Below, piece by piece: positions 32,550-41,109 of a stretch of DNA of 64,000 bases. The notes under the pieces are model-generated. The model had not been told where the DNA came from. It saw only the letters and a list, made by a program, of their open reading frames with translations, and did not search any database. Made by a program: the position numbers and the translations under genes. Source of the stretch: Streptomyces sp. NBC_01016 (GTDB taxonomy: Bacteria > Actinomycetota > Actinomycetes > Streptomycetales > Streptomycetaceae); the NCBI RefSeq assembly GCF_026341035.1, contig NZ_JAPEOQ010000001.1, positions 2,232,001 through 2,296,000 on the forward strand. Direction: 5' to 3'. The first letter of the stretch is position 1. Every line of letters begins with the position of its first letter.

Positions 32550-34094
32550 TCACTTGCAGACCGTTCCCTCGTTCGGGGGCTTCCCGCTGAGGAGGTAGGT
32601 GTTCACGGCGCCGTGCACGCACTTGTTTCCGCTGTCGTAGGCCCCGTGCCCCTGGCCGTCGTACGTCAACTCGACGCCCACGTCCTTGCCGAGCGCGTCG
32701 ACCATCTTCCGCGCCCCCTCGTACGGGGTGGCCGGGTCGCCGGTGTTGCCGACGACGAGGATCGGGGCGGAACCGGGCGCGCTGACGTCCGGGTGCTCGG
32801 CGGCCCCGTCGACGGCCCAGCCGGAGCAGTTGAGCATGCCCCAGGCCAGGTAGTCGCCGAACATCGAGGACGCCTCGCGGAACTCCGGCAGCTTCGCCTC
32901 GACGTCCTTGGCCGTGTAGCGGGGCTTGTCGTCGGCGCAGTTGATGGCGATGTTGGCGGCCTGCATATTGCTGTACTTGCCGTCCTCGTTGCGCCCGTTC
33001 ATCGAGTCGGACAACGCCATGAGGATCTTGCCGTCACCGTTGTAGGCCTGCTGGAGGCCCTCGGTCAGGTACTCCCAGAAGTCCTGCGAGTACAGGGCCT
33101 GCGCGACCCCGTTGGTCGCCGCGGTCTGCGTGAGGTCGCGCGGGAAGATGCCCGGGATCGGCTTCTCCTCGAGCTCGTCGAACAGCTTGGCGATCTTGGT
33201 CTTGACGTCCTGCGGAGTGTCCCCGACGGGGCAGTCCTCGGCCTGGGAGGTGCAGTGCTTCGCGTAGTTGTCGAGGGCGAGCTGGAACCCCTTCGCCTGG
33301 CCGAGCGCCCCTTCCTCCGGGTCCTGGGTGGGGTCGACGACGCCGTCGAACACGGCGCGGCCCATCTTCTTGGGGAACAAGTGGGCATAGACGCCGCCCA
33401 GTTCGGTGCCGTAGGAGATGCCGAAGTAGTGCAGCTTCTTGTCGCCGAGGACCTGGCGCATCAGATCCATGTCGCGGGCCGCGTCCGTGGTGCGTACGTG
33501 GGGGAGGACCTTGTCGGAGTTCTTCTCGCACGTGCCGTTGAACGTCTTGATGTTGTCGACGAGCTTCTTCTGCTCCGCGGTGTCGTCCGGCGTCGAGTCC
33601 TGTTGGAAGTACTCGTCGAGCTGTTTGTCGTCCTCGCATGTGACGCCCGCGCTGCCGCCCACCCCGCGCGGGTCGAAGCTGACGAGGTCGTAGCGGGTGC
33701 GCAGCTTCGCGTACTCGGAGCCGAAGGCCGGGAGGGTGGTGACCCCGGAGCCGCCGGGACCGCCGAAGTTGAAGATCAGCGAGCCGATCCGCTTGTCCTT
33801 GTCTCCGCTCGCCTTGGCACGGATCAACGCCAGGTCGATCGTGTCGCCCTTTGGTTCGTCCCAGTCGAGTGGCGCCTTCATGGTGGAGCACTGCCACTCG
33901 GCGCCGCCGGGAAGCGGGGAAGGCGCGTCTCCGCCGCCCTGGGACTCCGCGGGCGCGGGGCAGTCCTTCCAGCTCAGCTCCTGGGACGGAAGATCCACGT
34001 CGTCCTCCGTGTCGCTGCTGCACGCCGCGAGCGAGACGGACAGCAGGGTGGCGGCGGTCAGGGCAGCGGTACGGGACCAGGACGGATTGGGCAT
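32550..34094 (-). CDS. secreted alpha/beta-hydrolase peptidase, SlpD/SlpE-type lipoprotein (paralogue)
   Basis: A 514-aa paralogue of the adjacent gene, with signal peptide and lipobox SLAAC (Cys near residue 26), oxyanion FNFGGPGGSGVTT, nucleophile GISYGTELGGVYA, acid VVGNTGDPATPYEG and His GQGHGAYDSG. The tandem arrangement suggests duplication. It is transcribed in the same direction, upstream of the other copy by about 98 bases, and may be cotranscribed. Likely substrates are extracellular peptides produced by other proteases. Confidence 0.9.
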   Translation of the reverse strand: MPNPSWSRTAALTAATLLSVSLAACSSDTEDDVDLPSQELSWKDCPAPAESQGGGDAPSPLPGGAEWQCSTMKAPLDWDEPKGDTIDLALIRAKASGDKDKRIGSLIFNFGGPGGSGVTTLPAFGSEYAKLRTRYDLVSFDPRGVGGSAGVTCEDDKQLDEYFQQDSTPDDTAEQKKLVDNIKTFNGTCEKNSDKVLPHVRTTDAARDMDLMRQVLGDKKLHYFGISYGTELGGVYAHLFPKKMGRAVFDGVVDPTQDPEEGALGQAKGFQLALDNYAKHCTSQAEDCPVGDTPQDVKTKIAKLFDELEEKPIPGIFPRDLTQTAATNGVAQALYSQDFWEYLTEGLQQAYNGDGKILMALSDSMNGRNEDGKYSNMQAANIAINCADDKPRYTAKDVEAKLPEFREASSMFGDYLAWGMLNCSGWAVDGAAEHPDVSAPGSAPILVVGNTGDPATPYEGARKMVDALGKDVGVELTYDGQGHGAYDSGNKCVHGAVNTYLLSGKPPNEGTVCK

Positions 34095-34184
34095 GCGTCC
34101 ATCCTGCGGCGGCGGGGTGCGGGGCGCTCGGGCTGCGGGCTGTGCGAGTGAGGTTCCTCGCCGCCCGGGGGACGTCCAAGTCCC

Positions 34185-36953
34185 CTAGAGAGCGCCCTTC
34201 CTTGTCAGGTGGTTGAAGAACAGCCATCCAGGGAGAACGGGGAGCCACAGAGTGAGCAGCCGGTACAGCAGCACCGCGGGTGCCGCCACTTCCTTGGGCA
34301 GGCCGACCGCGATCAGACCCACCGTCAGGGTCGCCTCGACGGCGCCCACGCCACCCGGTGTCGGGGCGGCCGAGCCGAGCGCGTTACCGGCGAGGAAGAC
34401 CACAGCGACGCTGGCCAGGCTGATCGTGGTGGTTGTCTCGTCCCCGAAGGCGCGGATCGAGGCATCCAGGCACATCACGAAGCAGGCGGTCAGCAGCAGC
34501 ATGCCGCCGATGCCGGTGAGCAGCTTCCGAGGCCGCTGCAGCACATCGAGCATGCGCGGCACGACACCGGCGAAAAGTGAGCGCACGCGCGTGACGACGA
34601 ATTTCCGCAGGAACGGAATCGACGTCACTACAAGGACGAGCACAGCGACGGTCAACAGGCCCGCGATGACCGTGCGGGACGGCGACAAGGAAGGCGTCTT
34701 CTCCGTCCCTGTCAGGTAACCGAAGGTCAGCAGCAGCAGGATGTGGCTGCCCATGCCGAACAGCTGCGAGGCGCCCACACTCGCCACGGCGAGCCCCGGA
34801 CGCACCCCCGCACGCTGCAGAAAACGCGTATTGAGTGCCACTCCGCCGACAGCCGCCGGCGCCACGATCTTCACGAAGGACCCGGCGACCTGGGCCGCGA
34901 CGGCCCGCATGAAGGGGACGCGTTCCGGCACGAAGCCGAGCAGGCTCATCGCGGCGGCTACGTAGCTGAGCGCGGAGAACAGCACCGCGAGGCCGACCCA
35001 GCCCCACTCGGCCTCGCCCACGATCGCCCCGAAGTCGATGTGCGTGAGCTGCGACAGCAGGAAGTACGCGCCGATCGCACCGGCGATGAAACTGATCAGC
35101 GTGCGCGGCCTGATGCGCTCGAGGCGAGCCGGCTCGACGGGCGCCTGTGGCCGGATGCGCAGCACCTGGTGGCGGATCTGGGTCAGCAGATCCTCCTCGC
35201 GGGCCTCGTCCAGAGCCTCGTCGAGGGCCCGCTTCTCGGCCTGTCGCTCCGCCTTCTCGGATTTCTTCTCGGCGCGTACGGACGCCTTGCCGGTGTCGCC
35301 GTCGGTGGTCTCCTCGATGCGCGCCTGCTTGGCCTTGCTGGACGCCTCCAGGACGGCCTCGCGCTCGCGCTGGGCACGCTCACGTCCGAGCTTGCGCAGC
35401 GTCGCCCTGGTGGTGCGAGTGAGCGCGATCGGCTGCAGCAGCGGCAGACAGTCCGCGATGGTGTCCGGGCCGAGCACTCCCACGGCGGACGCGACGGTCC
35501 GCTCGGCGCCCGCCCGAAGGCCGAGCGTCGTGAGCAGCTGGGCGATGTCCATGCGGAGCACCAGGTCGCCCGCGGCGATCTCGCCGCCGCGCAGATCCGT
35601 GAGAATCACGGTGCCGGAACGATCCACCAGAATCGCGTCGCCGGCCAGCCTGCGATGCGCGATCCGCCGTGACTGGAGCGCCTGGACCTGGTGCCAGGTG
35701 TCGCGCATCAGCTCATCGGTGATCTCCTCGTCCGGCAGCGAGTCCAGGGACCGGCCGCCGACGTGCTCGTAGACGAGCATGACGGCATCGGGGCCGAGCT
35801 CGGACGTCGCGATCAGCTTCGGCGCGTTCGCCCCGGCGGCGATCGCCGCATAGGCGAGCAACGCTTCCTGTTCCAGGGCCTGGCGCAGCGACTGGAGGCT
35901 GCGGCGCTGTGTGATGCCGCGCAGCGTCAGGCGTCTCCACACGCGGTAGAAGAAGCCCTGTGCCTGCTGCTCCCGGTCCACCACGGTGACGTCGAGCGGT
36001 GGGCCGTCCTCCAGGGTGACGAAGTAGCGCCGCCCCCGGTCGCCGTTCTCCGTGGTGCCCTCATGGGCTTCCTCGCGGGAGGCGTTGACGGGGTGGAAGC
36101 CGACGTGGCGCAGGCCGGCGAGGAGCGTCTGCCCTGTAGGGCGCACGTTCGGGGAGCCGACGGCGTACAGCGTTCCGTAGGCGACGGTCCAGCCGATGAG
36201 GACCGTCAGGATGATCGAGAACGGTGTCGTGTAGCCGGTGACGAGCATCGCGAAGGCGTCGAGCAGCAGCACCACCCACAGCACGACGCGCCACCGTGGT
36301 CGCCGGGACATGCCGACGGCCGTCATGTAGGCGATGACGGGCGCCAAGTAGCCGTGCACCGGGTCGGTCAGCGCGTGGATGTCGCCGGGCGACACCGTGG
36401 TGAGCGCTTCCTGGATGGACTGCGGGGCGGCCTTGGCGACCCAGAGGTCCGTCGCGAGCGTCACCCCGTGCGCGAGGACCGCGGCGAGCACGCCGTCGGC
36501 GATCCGTAGGCCGTCGCGTTTGATGAGCCGCTCGATGGCGAACGCGACCGGCACCAACAGGATGGCGATGCTCGACGCGAGACCCGCGAACTTGGTCAGC
36601 AGGTCGGGCGCCTGGCCGGTGCCCTTGTCGATGTCCTGGGCGAAGCCCGAGGTCGTGCCGTGCGCGAACGCCGCGATCGCCAGGATCACGACGACGGCGA
36701 GCAGGCCGACGAGGAGCCGCATGAGGTCCGAGGGGCGGTGCACGCGCGCGGGGAGCAACGGTTCGTCGCCGTCGACCTGCTCGGCGTGCGCGTCCCCCTC
36801 GGCACAGTCGGGGTCGTGCAACGGTTGCTCGTGCTTCGTTTCGGCGGCCTGATCGGCCGATTCGTCAGGGCGCGCCGGTGCCACAGAGGTGCCCTCCGCC
36901 TTGTCGGGGTGCACGCTCTGCTGCTCCGTGGTCTCTTCTTGATCTCGTATCAC
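34185..36953 (-). CDS. 922-aa membrane protein: kinase-like segment fused to LPG-synthase/flippase-like domain
   Basis: A large integral membrane protein. After a 70-residue charged N-terminus, about six helices (residues 80-270) precede a cytoplasmic kinase-like segment at about 330-480, with VMLVYEHVGGRSLD and HRRLAGDAILVDRSG resembling an ATP-grasp/lipopolysaccharide-kinase catalytic loop. A charged coiled coil (EKKSEKAERQAEKRALDEAL) follows, then a UPF0104 domain from about residue 618 with seven or eight helices. UPF0104 is shared by lysylphosphatidylglycerol synthase and polyprenyl-phosphate flippase-like proteins. The combination resembles the mycobacterial Rv3200c-neighbourhood protein class but I cannot name a substrate. 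GTG 36953 is the only start upstream of the conserved part. Confidence 0.85.
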   Translation of the reverse strand: MIRDQEETTEQQSVHPDKAEGTSVAPARPDESADQAAETKHEQPLHDPDCAEGDAHAEQVDGDEPLLPARVHRPSDLMRLLVGLLAVVVILAIAAFAHGTTSGFAQDIDKGTGQAPDLLTKFAGLASSIAILLVPVAFAIERLIKRDGLRIADGVLAAVLAHGVTLATDLWVAKAAPQSIQEALTTVSPGDIHALTDPVHGYLAPVIAYMTAVGMSRRPRWRVVLWVVLLLDAFAMLVTGYTTPFSIILTVLIGWTVAYGTLYAVGSPNVRPTGQTLLAGLRHVGFHPVNASREEAHEGTTENGDRGRRYFVTLEDGPPLDVTVVDREQQAQGFFYRVWRRLTLRGITQRRSLQSLRQALEQEALLAYAAIAAGANAPKLIATSELGPDAVMLVYEHVGGRSLDSLPDEEITDELMRDTWHQVQALQSRRIAHRRLAGDAILVDRSGTVILTDLRGGEIAAGDLVLRMDIAQLLTTLGLRAGAERTVASAVGVLGPDTIADCLPLLQPIALTRTTRATLRKLGRERAQREREAVLEASSKAKQARIEETTDGDTGKASVRAEKKSEKAERQAEKRALDEALDEAREEDLLTQIRHQVLRIRPQAPVEPARLERIRPRTLISFIAGAIGAYFLLSQLTHIDFGAIVGEAEWGWVGLAVLFSALSYVAAAMSLLGFVPERVPFMRAVAAQVAGSFVKIVAPAAVGGVALNTRFLQRAGVRPGLAVASVGASQLFGMGSHILLLLTFGYLTGTEKTPSLSPSRTVIAGLLTVAVLVLVVTSIPFLRKFVVTRVRSLFAGVVPRMLDVLQRPRKLLTGIGGMLLLTACFVMCLDASIRAFGDETTTTISLASVAVVFLAGNALGSAAPTPGGVGAVEATLTVGLIAVGLPKEVAAPAVLLYRLLTLWLPVLPGWLFFNHLTRKGAL

Positions 36954-37117
36954 CAGTCACCGCCCGCACGATGGTGGCATGCCGCACCGTCATAGGGGGG
37001 CATCAGGGTGCATTCGAGGAGGCGGGAGTCCTCGGCAGGCGTCGCCGTCCGCCTCTGTCCGGGCTGCCTCCCGCACGTCCCTCCGCACTGTCGGTGCCGT
37101 GCGGCAGGATGGGTCGG

Positions 37118-37483
37118 ATGAGCAAGGAGAGCGAACCGGCGGGAGAGCTTCCCGCGTACGCGGAGCGGGTCCTGGACGTCGCGGAACTGATTCCGCGCGG
37201 GCGGGTCATGACGTACGGGGACGTGGCCGAATGGCTCGAGGAGGGTGGGCCCCGCCAGGTGGGGAGAGTGATGGCTCTCTACGGAGGCGCGGTTCCGTGG
37301 TGGCGTGTGGTGCGCGCGGACGGGCAGCTCCTGCCGGGGCACGAGCTGCGTGCGCTCGACCACTACAGGGAGGAGGGCACGCCCTTGCGCGAGGCCTCCC
37401 GGGCCGCCGAAGGGCACGTGCCGCGCCTCGACATGAAGCGCGCGCGGTGGGACGGCCGGGCGGGTACGGAAGCTCACAATTGA
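37118..37483 (+). CDS. alkyltransferase-like (ATL) DNA repair protein of the MGMT family
   Basis: A 121-aa O6-alkylguanine-DNA alkyltransferase-like protein. The helix-turn-helix (RVMTYGDVAEWL, RQVGRVMALYGG) and recognition wing are conserved, but the alkyl-accepting PCHR motif is replaced by PWWRVVRADG, as in ATL proteins that bind O6-alkylguanine and recruit nucleotide excision repair. ATG 37118 (or 37109) fits. It sits just upstream of adnA, as Rv3204 does near AdnA in mycobacteria, giving a DNA-repair neighbourhood. Confidence 0.9.
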   Translation: MSKESEPAGELPAYAERVLDVAELIPRGRVMTYGDVAEWLEEGGPRQVGRVMALYGGAVPWWRVVRADGQLLPGHELRALDHYREEGTPLREASRAAEGHVPRLDMKRARWDGRAGTEAHN

Positions 37484-37761
37484 CAGCTTCGGCCATCCCG
37501 CGCGCGGGTGGGGTGCCGGTGGCCCGTATGGGGGAAACGGGGCATGCGGGGCACTTCGGAGCCCCCGTGTCCGTTGGTGAGAACGGGCACATCTGCGCCC
37601 GGAGGAGTGCGGGAGAGGCACCGGAAGCCCGGCTTCCGCCACACTCGACGGCGTAGCGTCGACGGCACCGTCGATGGCAGACACCTCCTTCACCCCACGG
37701 CCACCGCTTCGCGCGGACGGCTCTTCGACCACCAGCAAACCCACCAGGACCAGCGATCCAC

Positions 37762-40700
37762 GTGAGCTCCTCCTCGTCCACCCGGCACCTGTCGCAGCAC
37801 CAGGTTCGACAGGGGCTCCCCGGTGCGTACCGACTGGTGCGTACTCCGCCGGCTCAGGTGGCCCCCCCTCGTCTGGACGCACATCAGCGTGCGGTGGTTG
37901 ACCATGCCCACGGGCCGCTCCTCGTTCTGGCCGGTCCCGGAACGGGCAAGTCCACGACGCTCGTGGAGGCCGTATCGGCGCGCATCGCCAAGGGCACCGA
38001 CCCCGAACGCATCCTGGTGCTCACGTTCAGCCGGAAGGCCGCGGTCGAACTGCGTGACCGCATGGCGCAGCGCATCGGCGCCGCACACGCCCCACAGGCC
38101 ACGACGTTCCACTCGTTCTGTTACGCCCTGGTCCGCGCCCACCAGGACGCGGACCTCTTCGTGGAGCCCTTGCGGCTGCTGTCGGGGCCCGAGCAGGACG
38201 TCGCCGTACGGGAACTGCTCGCGGGGCAGATCGACCTGGAGCAGGCGGGGCTCGCGCATGTGCGCTGGCCCGACGAGCTGCGCGCGTGCCTCACCACGCG
38301 GGGCTTCGCCGACGAGGTACGCGCGGTCCTCGCCCGGAGCCGGGAGCTGGGCCTGGGGCCGGCCGCCCTGGACGCCTTCGCACGCCGCATCGGCCGTCCG
38401 GACTGGCGGGCGGCCGCCACCTTCCTTGCCGAGTACCTGGACGTCCTCGACGCACAGGGCGTGCTCGACTACGCGGAACTGGTGCATCGCGCCGTGCTCC
38501 TCGCGCGCCGCACGGAGGTCGCGGACCGGCTCGCCACGCAGTACGACGCCGTGTTCGTCGACGAGTACCAGGACACCGACCCCGCCCAGGTGCGGCTGCT
38601 GCACGCGCTCGCGGGCGGGGGGCGCACGCTCGTCGCCTTCGGCGACCCGGACCAGTCGATCTACGCGTTCCGGGGCGCGGACGTGAACGGCATCCTGGAC
38701 TTCCGCGGGGACTTCCCGCAGGCGGACGGCGCCCCCGCCCCGGTCGAAGTGCTCACCACATCCCGGCGTTCCGGCGCCCGTCTCCTGGAGGCGACGCGCC
38801 GCATCACCCAGCGGATGCCCCTGACCCGGCTGCCCGCGCACAAGGTGCGTGCCCACCGTGAGCTGTCGCCCGTACGCGACGGAGGCAGGGCCGAGGTCTA
38901 CACGTATCCGACGTCCGGTACGGAGCTCGACAACATCGCGGACATCCTGCGGCGTGCCCACTTGGAGGACGGCATCCCGTGGAGCGACATGGCCGTCCTG
39001 GTGCGCGCCGGCGCGCGCAGCATTCCGGGGGTGCGGCGCGCGCTCACGGCGGCCGGCGTCCCCCTCGACATCGACGGCGACGACCTGCCGCTGCGCCACG
39101 AACCGGCGGTCACGCCGCTGCTGACGGCTCTCAAGGTGGTGGCCCGGGCGGATACCCCGGACTCTCCGGACACTGAGGACGCCTCGGGCTCCCCGGACGC
39201 CCCCGACGCCCCGGACACCCCGGAAAACGAGTACCGGCTCGACACCGAGACGGCTCTCGAACTCCTGGCCTCGCCGCTCGCCGGGATGGACACGGCCGAT
39301 CTGCGCCGCCTGGGGCGCGCGCTGCGCGAGGAGGAACGCGCGTCCGGGAACGCGCTGCCGCCGCCCTCGGACGAGCTGCTAGCGCGTGCTCTTGTCGAGC
39401 CCGAGCGGCTCGCCCTGCACGACCCGGCGTACGCCCGCGGCGCGCAGCGTCTCGGGGCGCTCCTCGCCACCGCCCGCCAGAAGCTTGCCGACGGCGGCAC
39501 CGCCGAGGAAGCCCTCTGGGAGCTGTGGAACGGCACCCCCTGGCCGAACCGGCTCGAGCGCGCCGCCCGTCGAGGCGGCGCGGCCGGGCGCAACGCGGAC
39601 CGTGATCTGGACGCCGTCTGCGCCCTGTTCGCCGTCGCCTCGCGCGCGGAGGAGCGCACCGGAGGCCGTGGCGCCCGCAACTTCCTGGAGGAACTGGAGG
39701 CCCAGGACATCGCGGCCGACACCCTCGCCGGACGCGCCGTGCGCCCCGACGCCGTGCGCCTGATGACCGCGCACCGCTCCAAGGGCCTGGAGTGGCGGCT
39801 CGTCGTCGTCGCGGGCGTCCAGGAAGGGCTGTGGCCCGATCTGCGGCGCCGCGGTTCACTCCTGGAGGCCGACCGCATCGGACGCGACGGCCTCGCCGAA
39901 CCCCTCACCCCCGGGGCGCTGCTCACAGAGGAACGACGCCTGTTCTACGTCGCCGCCACGCGCGCGAGGGAGCGGCTCGTCGTCACCGCGGTGAAGGCGC
40001 CCGCGGACGACGGCGACCAGCCGTCCCGGTTCCTGACCGAGCTGGGCGTGGAACCCAAGGACGTCACCGGGCGCCCGCGCCGCCCCCTGGCGGTGGCCGC
40101 GCTCGTCGCCGAACTGCGCGCCACGACGGTCGACCCGCGCGTCTCCGAAGGGCTGCGCGAGGCCGCCGCGCGCCGCCTCGCCCAGCTCGCGGCGCTCAGC
40201 GACGACGACGGAAGACCGCTCGTGCCGTCCGCCCACCCGTACCGCTGGTGGGGCATGTACGAGCCGACCGAGAGCAAGGTGCCGCTGCGCGACCGGGACA
40301 AGCCCGTCGTGCTCTCCGGAAGCGCCCTCGACCAGCTGGCCAACACCTGCGCCCTGCAGTGGTTCCTCGGCCGCGAGGTGAAGGCGGACGCCCCCGCCAC
40401 AGCGGCCCAGGGATTCGGCAACGTCGTGCACGTCCTGGCCGACGAAGTCGCCTCCGGGCGCACACCCGCCGACCTCGCCGTCCTCATGGAGCGCCTGGAC
40501 TCCGTGTGGGACTCCCTCGCCTTCGACGCGCCCTGGAAGTCGGCCCAGGAGAAGGAGAACGCCCGCGCCGCGCTCGAACGGTTCCTTCAGTGGCACGTCA
40601 TGGACCGCACGGGCCGCACTGCCGTCGCCAGCGAGCACGACTTCGACGTGACGCTCGAAGCAGGCTCCTACGAAGTGCGCATTCGCGGCTCCATGGACCG

Positions 40701-41106
40701 TGTGGAGCGGGACGCCGAGGGCCGTGCCTACGTAGTCGACTTCAAAACCGGCAAGCAGACACCGAGCGCCGCGGACGTCGCCCACCACCCACAGCTCGCC
40801 GTGTACCAGCTCGCCGTGAACGAAGGCGTGGTCGACGAGGTCTTCGACGGAGCTCGTCCGCACTCCGGAGGAGCGGAACTGGTGCAGCTTCGCCAGGGCG
40901 CCGCCAAGAAGGACGGCGGCGAGGCCCTGCCGAAGGTGCAGGCACAAGAGCCCCTCGAGGGGGAGTGGGTCGGCGACCTCCTCGCCACCGCGGCCGGCAA
41001 GGTCCTCGACGAGCGCTTCGTGCCGACCACCGGGCAGCACTGCGCGCACTGCGCCTTCCGTGCCTCGTGCAGCGCGCGTCCGGAGGGCAAGCACGTCGTC
41101 GAGTGA
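37762..41106 (+). CDS. adnA: AdnA subunit of the AdnAB helicase-nuclease
   Basis: An 1114-aa SF1A helicase fused to a RecB-family nuclease; with AdnB it resects DNA double-strand breaks. Walker A GPGTGKSTT near residue 57, VFVDEYQDTDPAQ (Walker B), AHRSKGLEWRLVVVAG (motif V) and RRLFYVAATRARERL (motif VI) are present. The nuclease core lies at about residue 993 (VDFKTGK). A Cys upstream of it (NTCALQWF) and three near residues 1093-1101 (CAHCAFRASC) match the 4Fe-4S arrangement of AddB-type nucleases. GTG 37762 is upstream of a Pro-rich linker; the start could be a little later. Confidence 0.92.
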   Translation: MSSSSSTRHLSQHQVRQGLPGAYRLVRTPPAQVAPPRLDAHQRAVVDHAHGPLLVLAGPGTGKSTTLVEAVSARIAKGTDPERILVLTFSRKAAVELRDRMAQRIGAAHAPQATTFHSFCYALVRAHQDADLFVEPLRLLSGPEQDVAVRELLAGQIDLEQAGLAHVRWPDELRACLTTRGFADEVRAVLARSRELGLGPAALDAFARRIGRPDWRAAATFLAEYLDVLDAQGVLDYAELVHRAVLLARRTEVADRLATQYDAVFVDEYQDTDPAQVRLLHALAGGGRTLVAFGDPDQSIYAFRGADVNGILDFRGDFPQADGAPAPVEVLTTSRRSGARLLEATRRITQRMPLTRLPAHKVRAHRELSPVRDGGRAEVYTYPTSGTELDNIADILRRAHLEDGIPWSDMAVLVRAGARSIPGVRRALTAAGVPLDIDGDDLPLRHEPAVTPLLTALKVVARADTPDSPDTEDASGSPDAPDAPDTPENEYRLDTETALELLASPLAGMDTADLRRLGRALREEERASGNALPPPSDELLARALVEPERLALHDPAYARGAQRLGALLATARQKLADGGTAEEALWELWNGTPWPNRLERAARRGGAAGRNADRDLDAVCALFAVASRAEERTGGRGARNFLEELEAQDIAADTLAGRAVRPDAVRLMTAHRSKGLEWRLVVVAGVQEGLWPDLRRRGSLLEADRIGRDGLAEPLTPGALLTEERRLFYVAATRARERLVVTAVKAPADDGDQPSRFLTELGVEPKDVTGRPRRPLAVAALVAELRATTVDPRVSEGLREAAARRLAQLAALSDDDGRPLVPSAHPYRWWGMYEPTESKVPLRDRDKPVVLSGSALDQLANTCALQWFLGREVKADAPATAAQGFGNVVHVLADEVASGRTPADLAVLMERLDSVWDSLAFDAPWKSAQEKENARAALERFLQWHVMDRTGRTAVASEHDFDVTLEAGSYEVRIRGSMDRVERDAEGRAYVVDFKTGKQTPSAADVAHHPQLAVYQLAVNEGVVDEVFDGARPHSGGAELVQLRQGAAKKDGGEALPKVQAQEPLEGEWVGDLLATAAGKVLDERFVPTTGQHCAHCAFRASCSARPEGKHVVE

Positions 41107-41109
41107 CGT

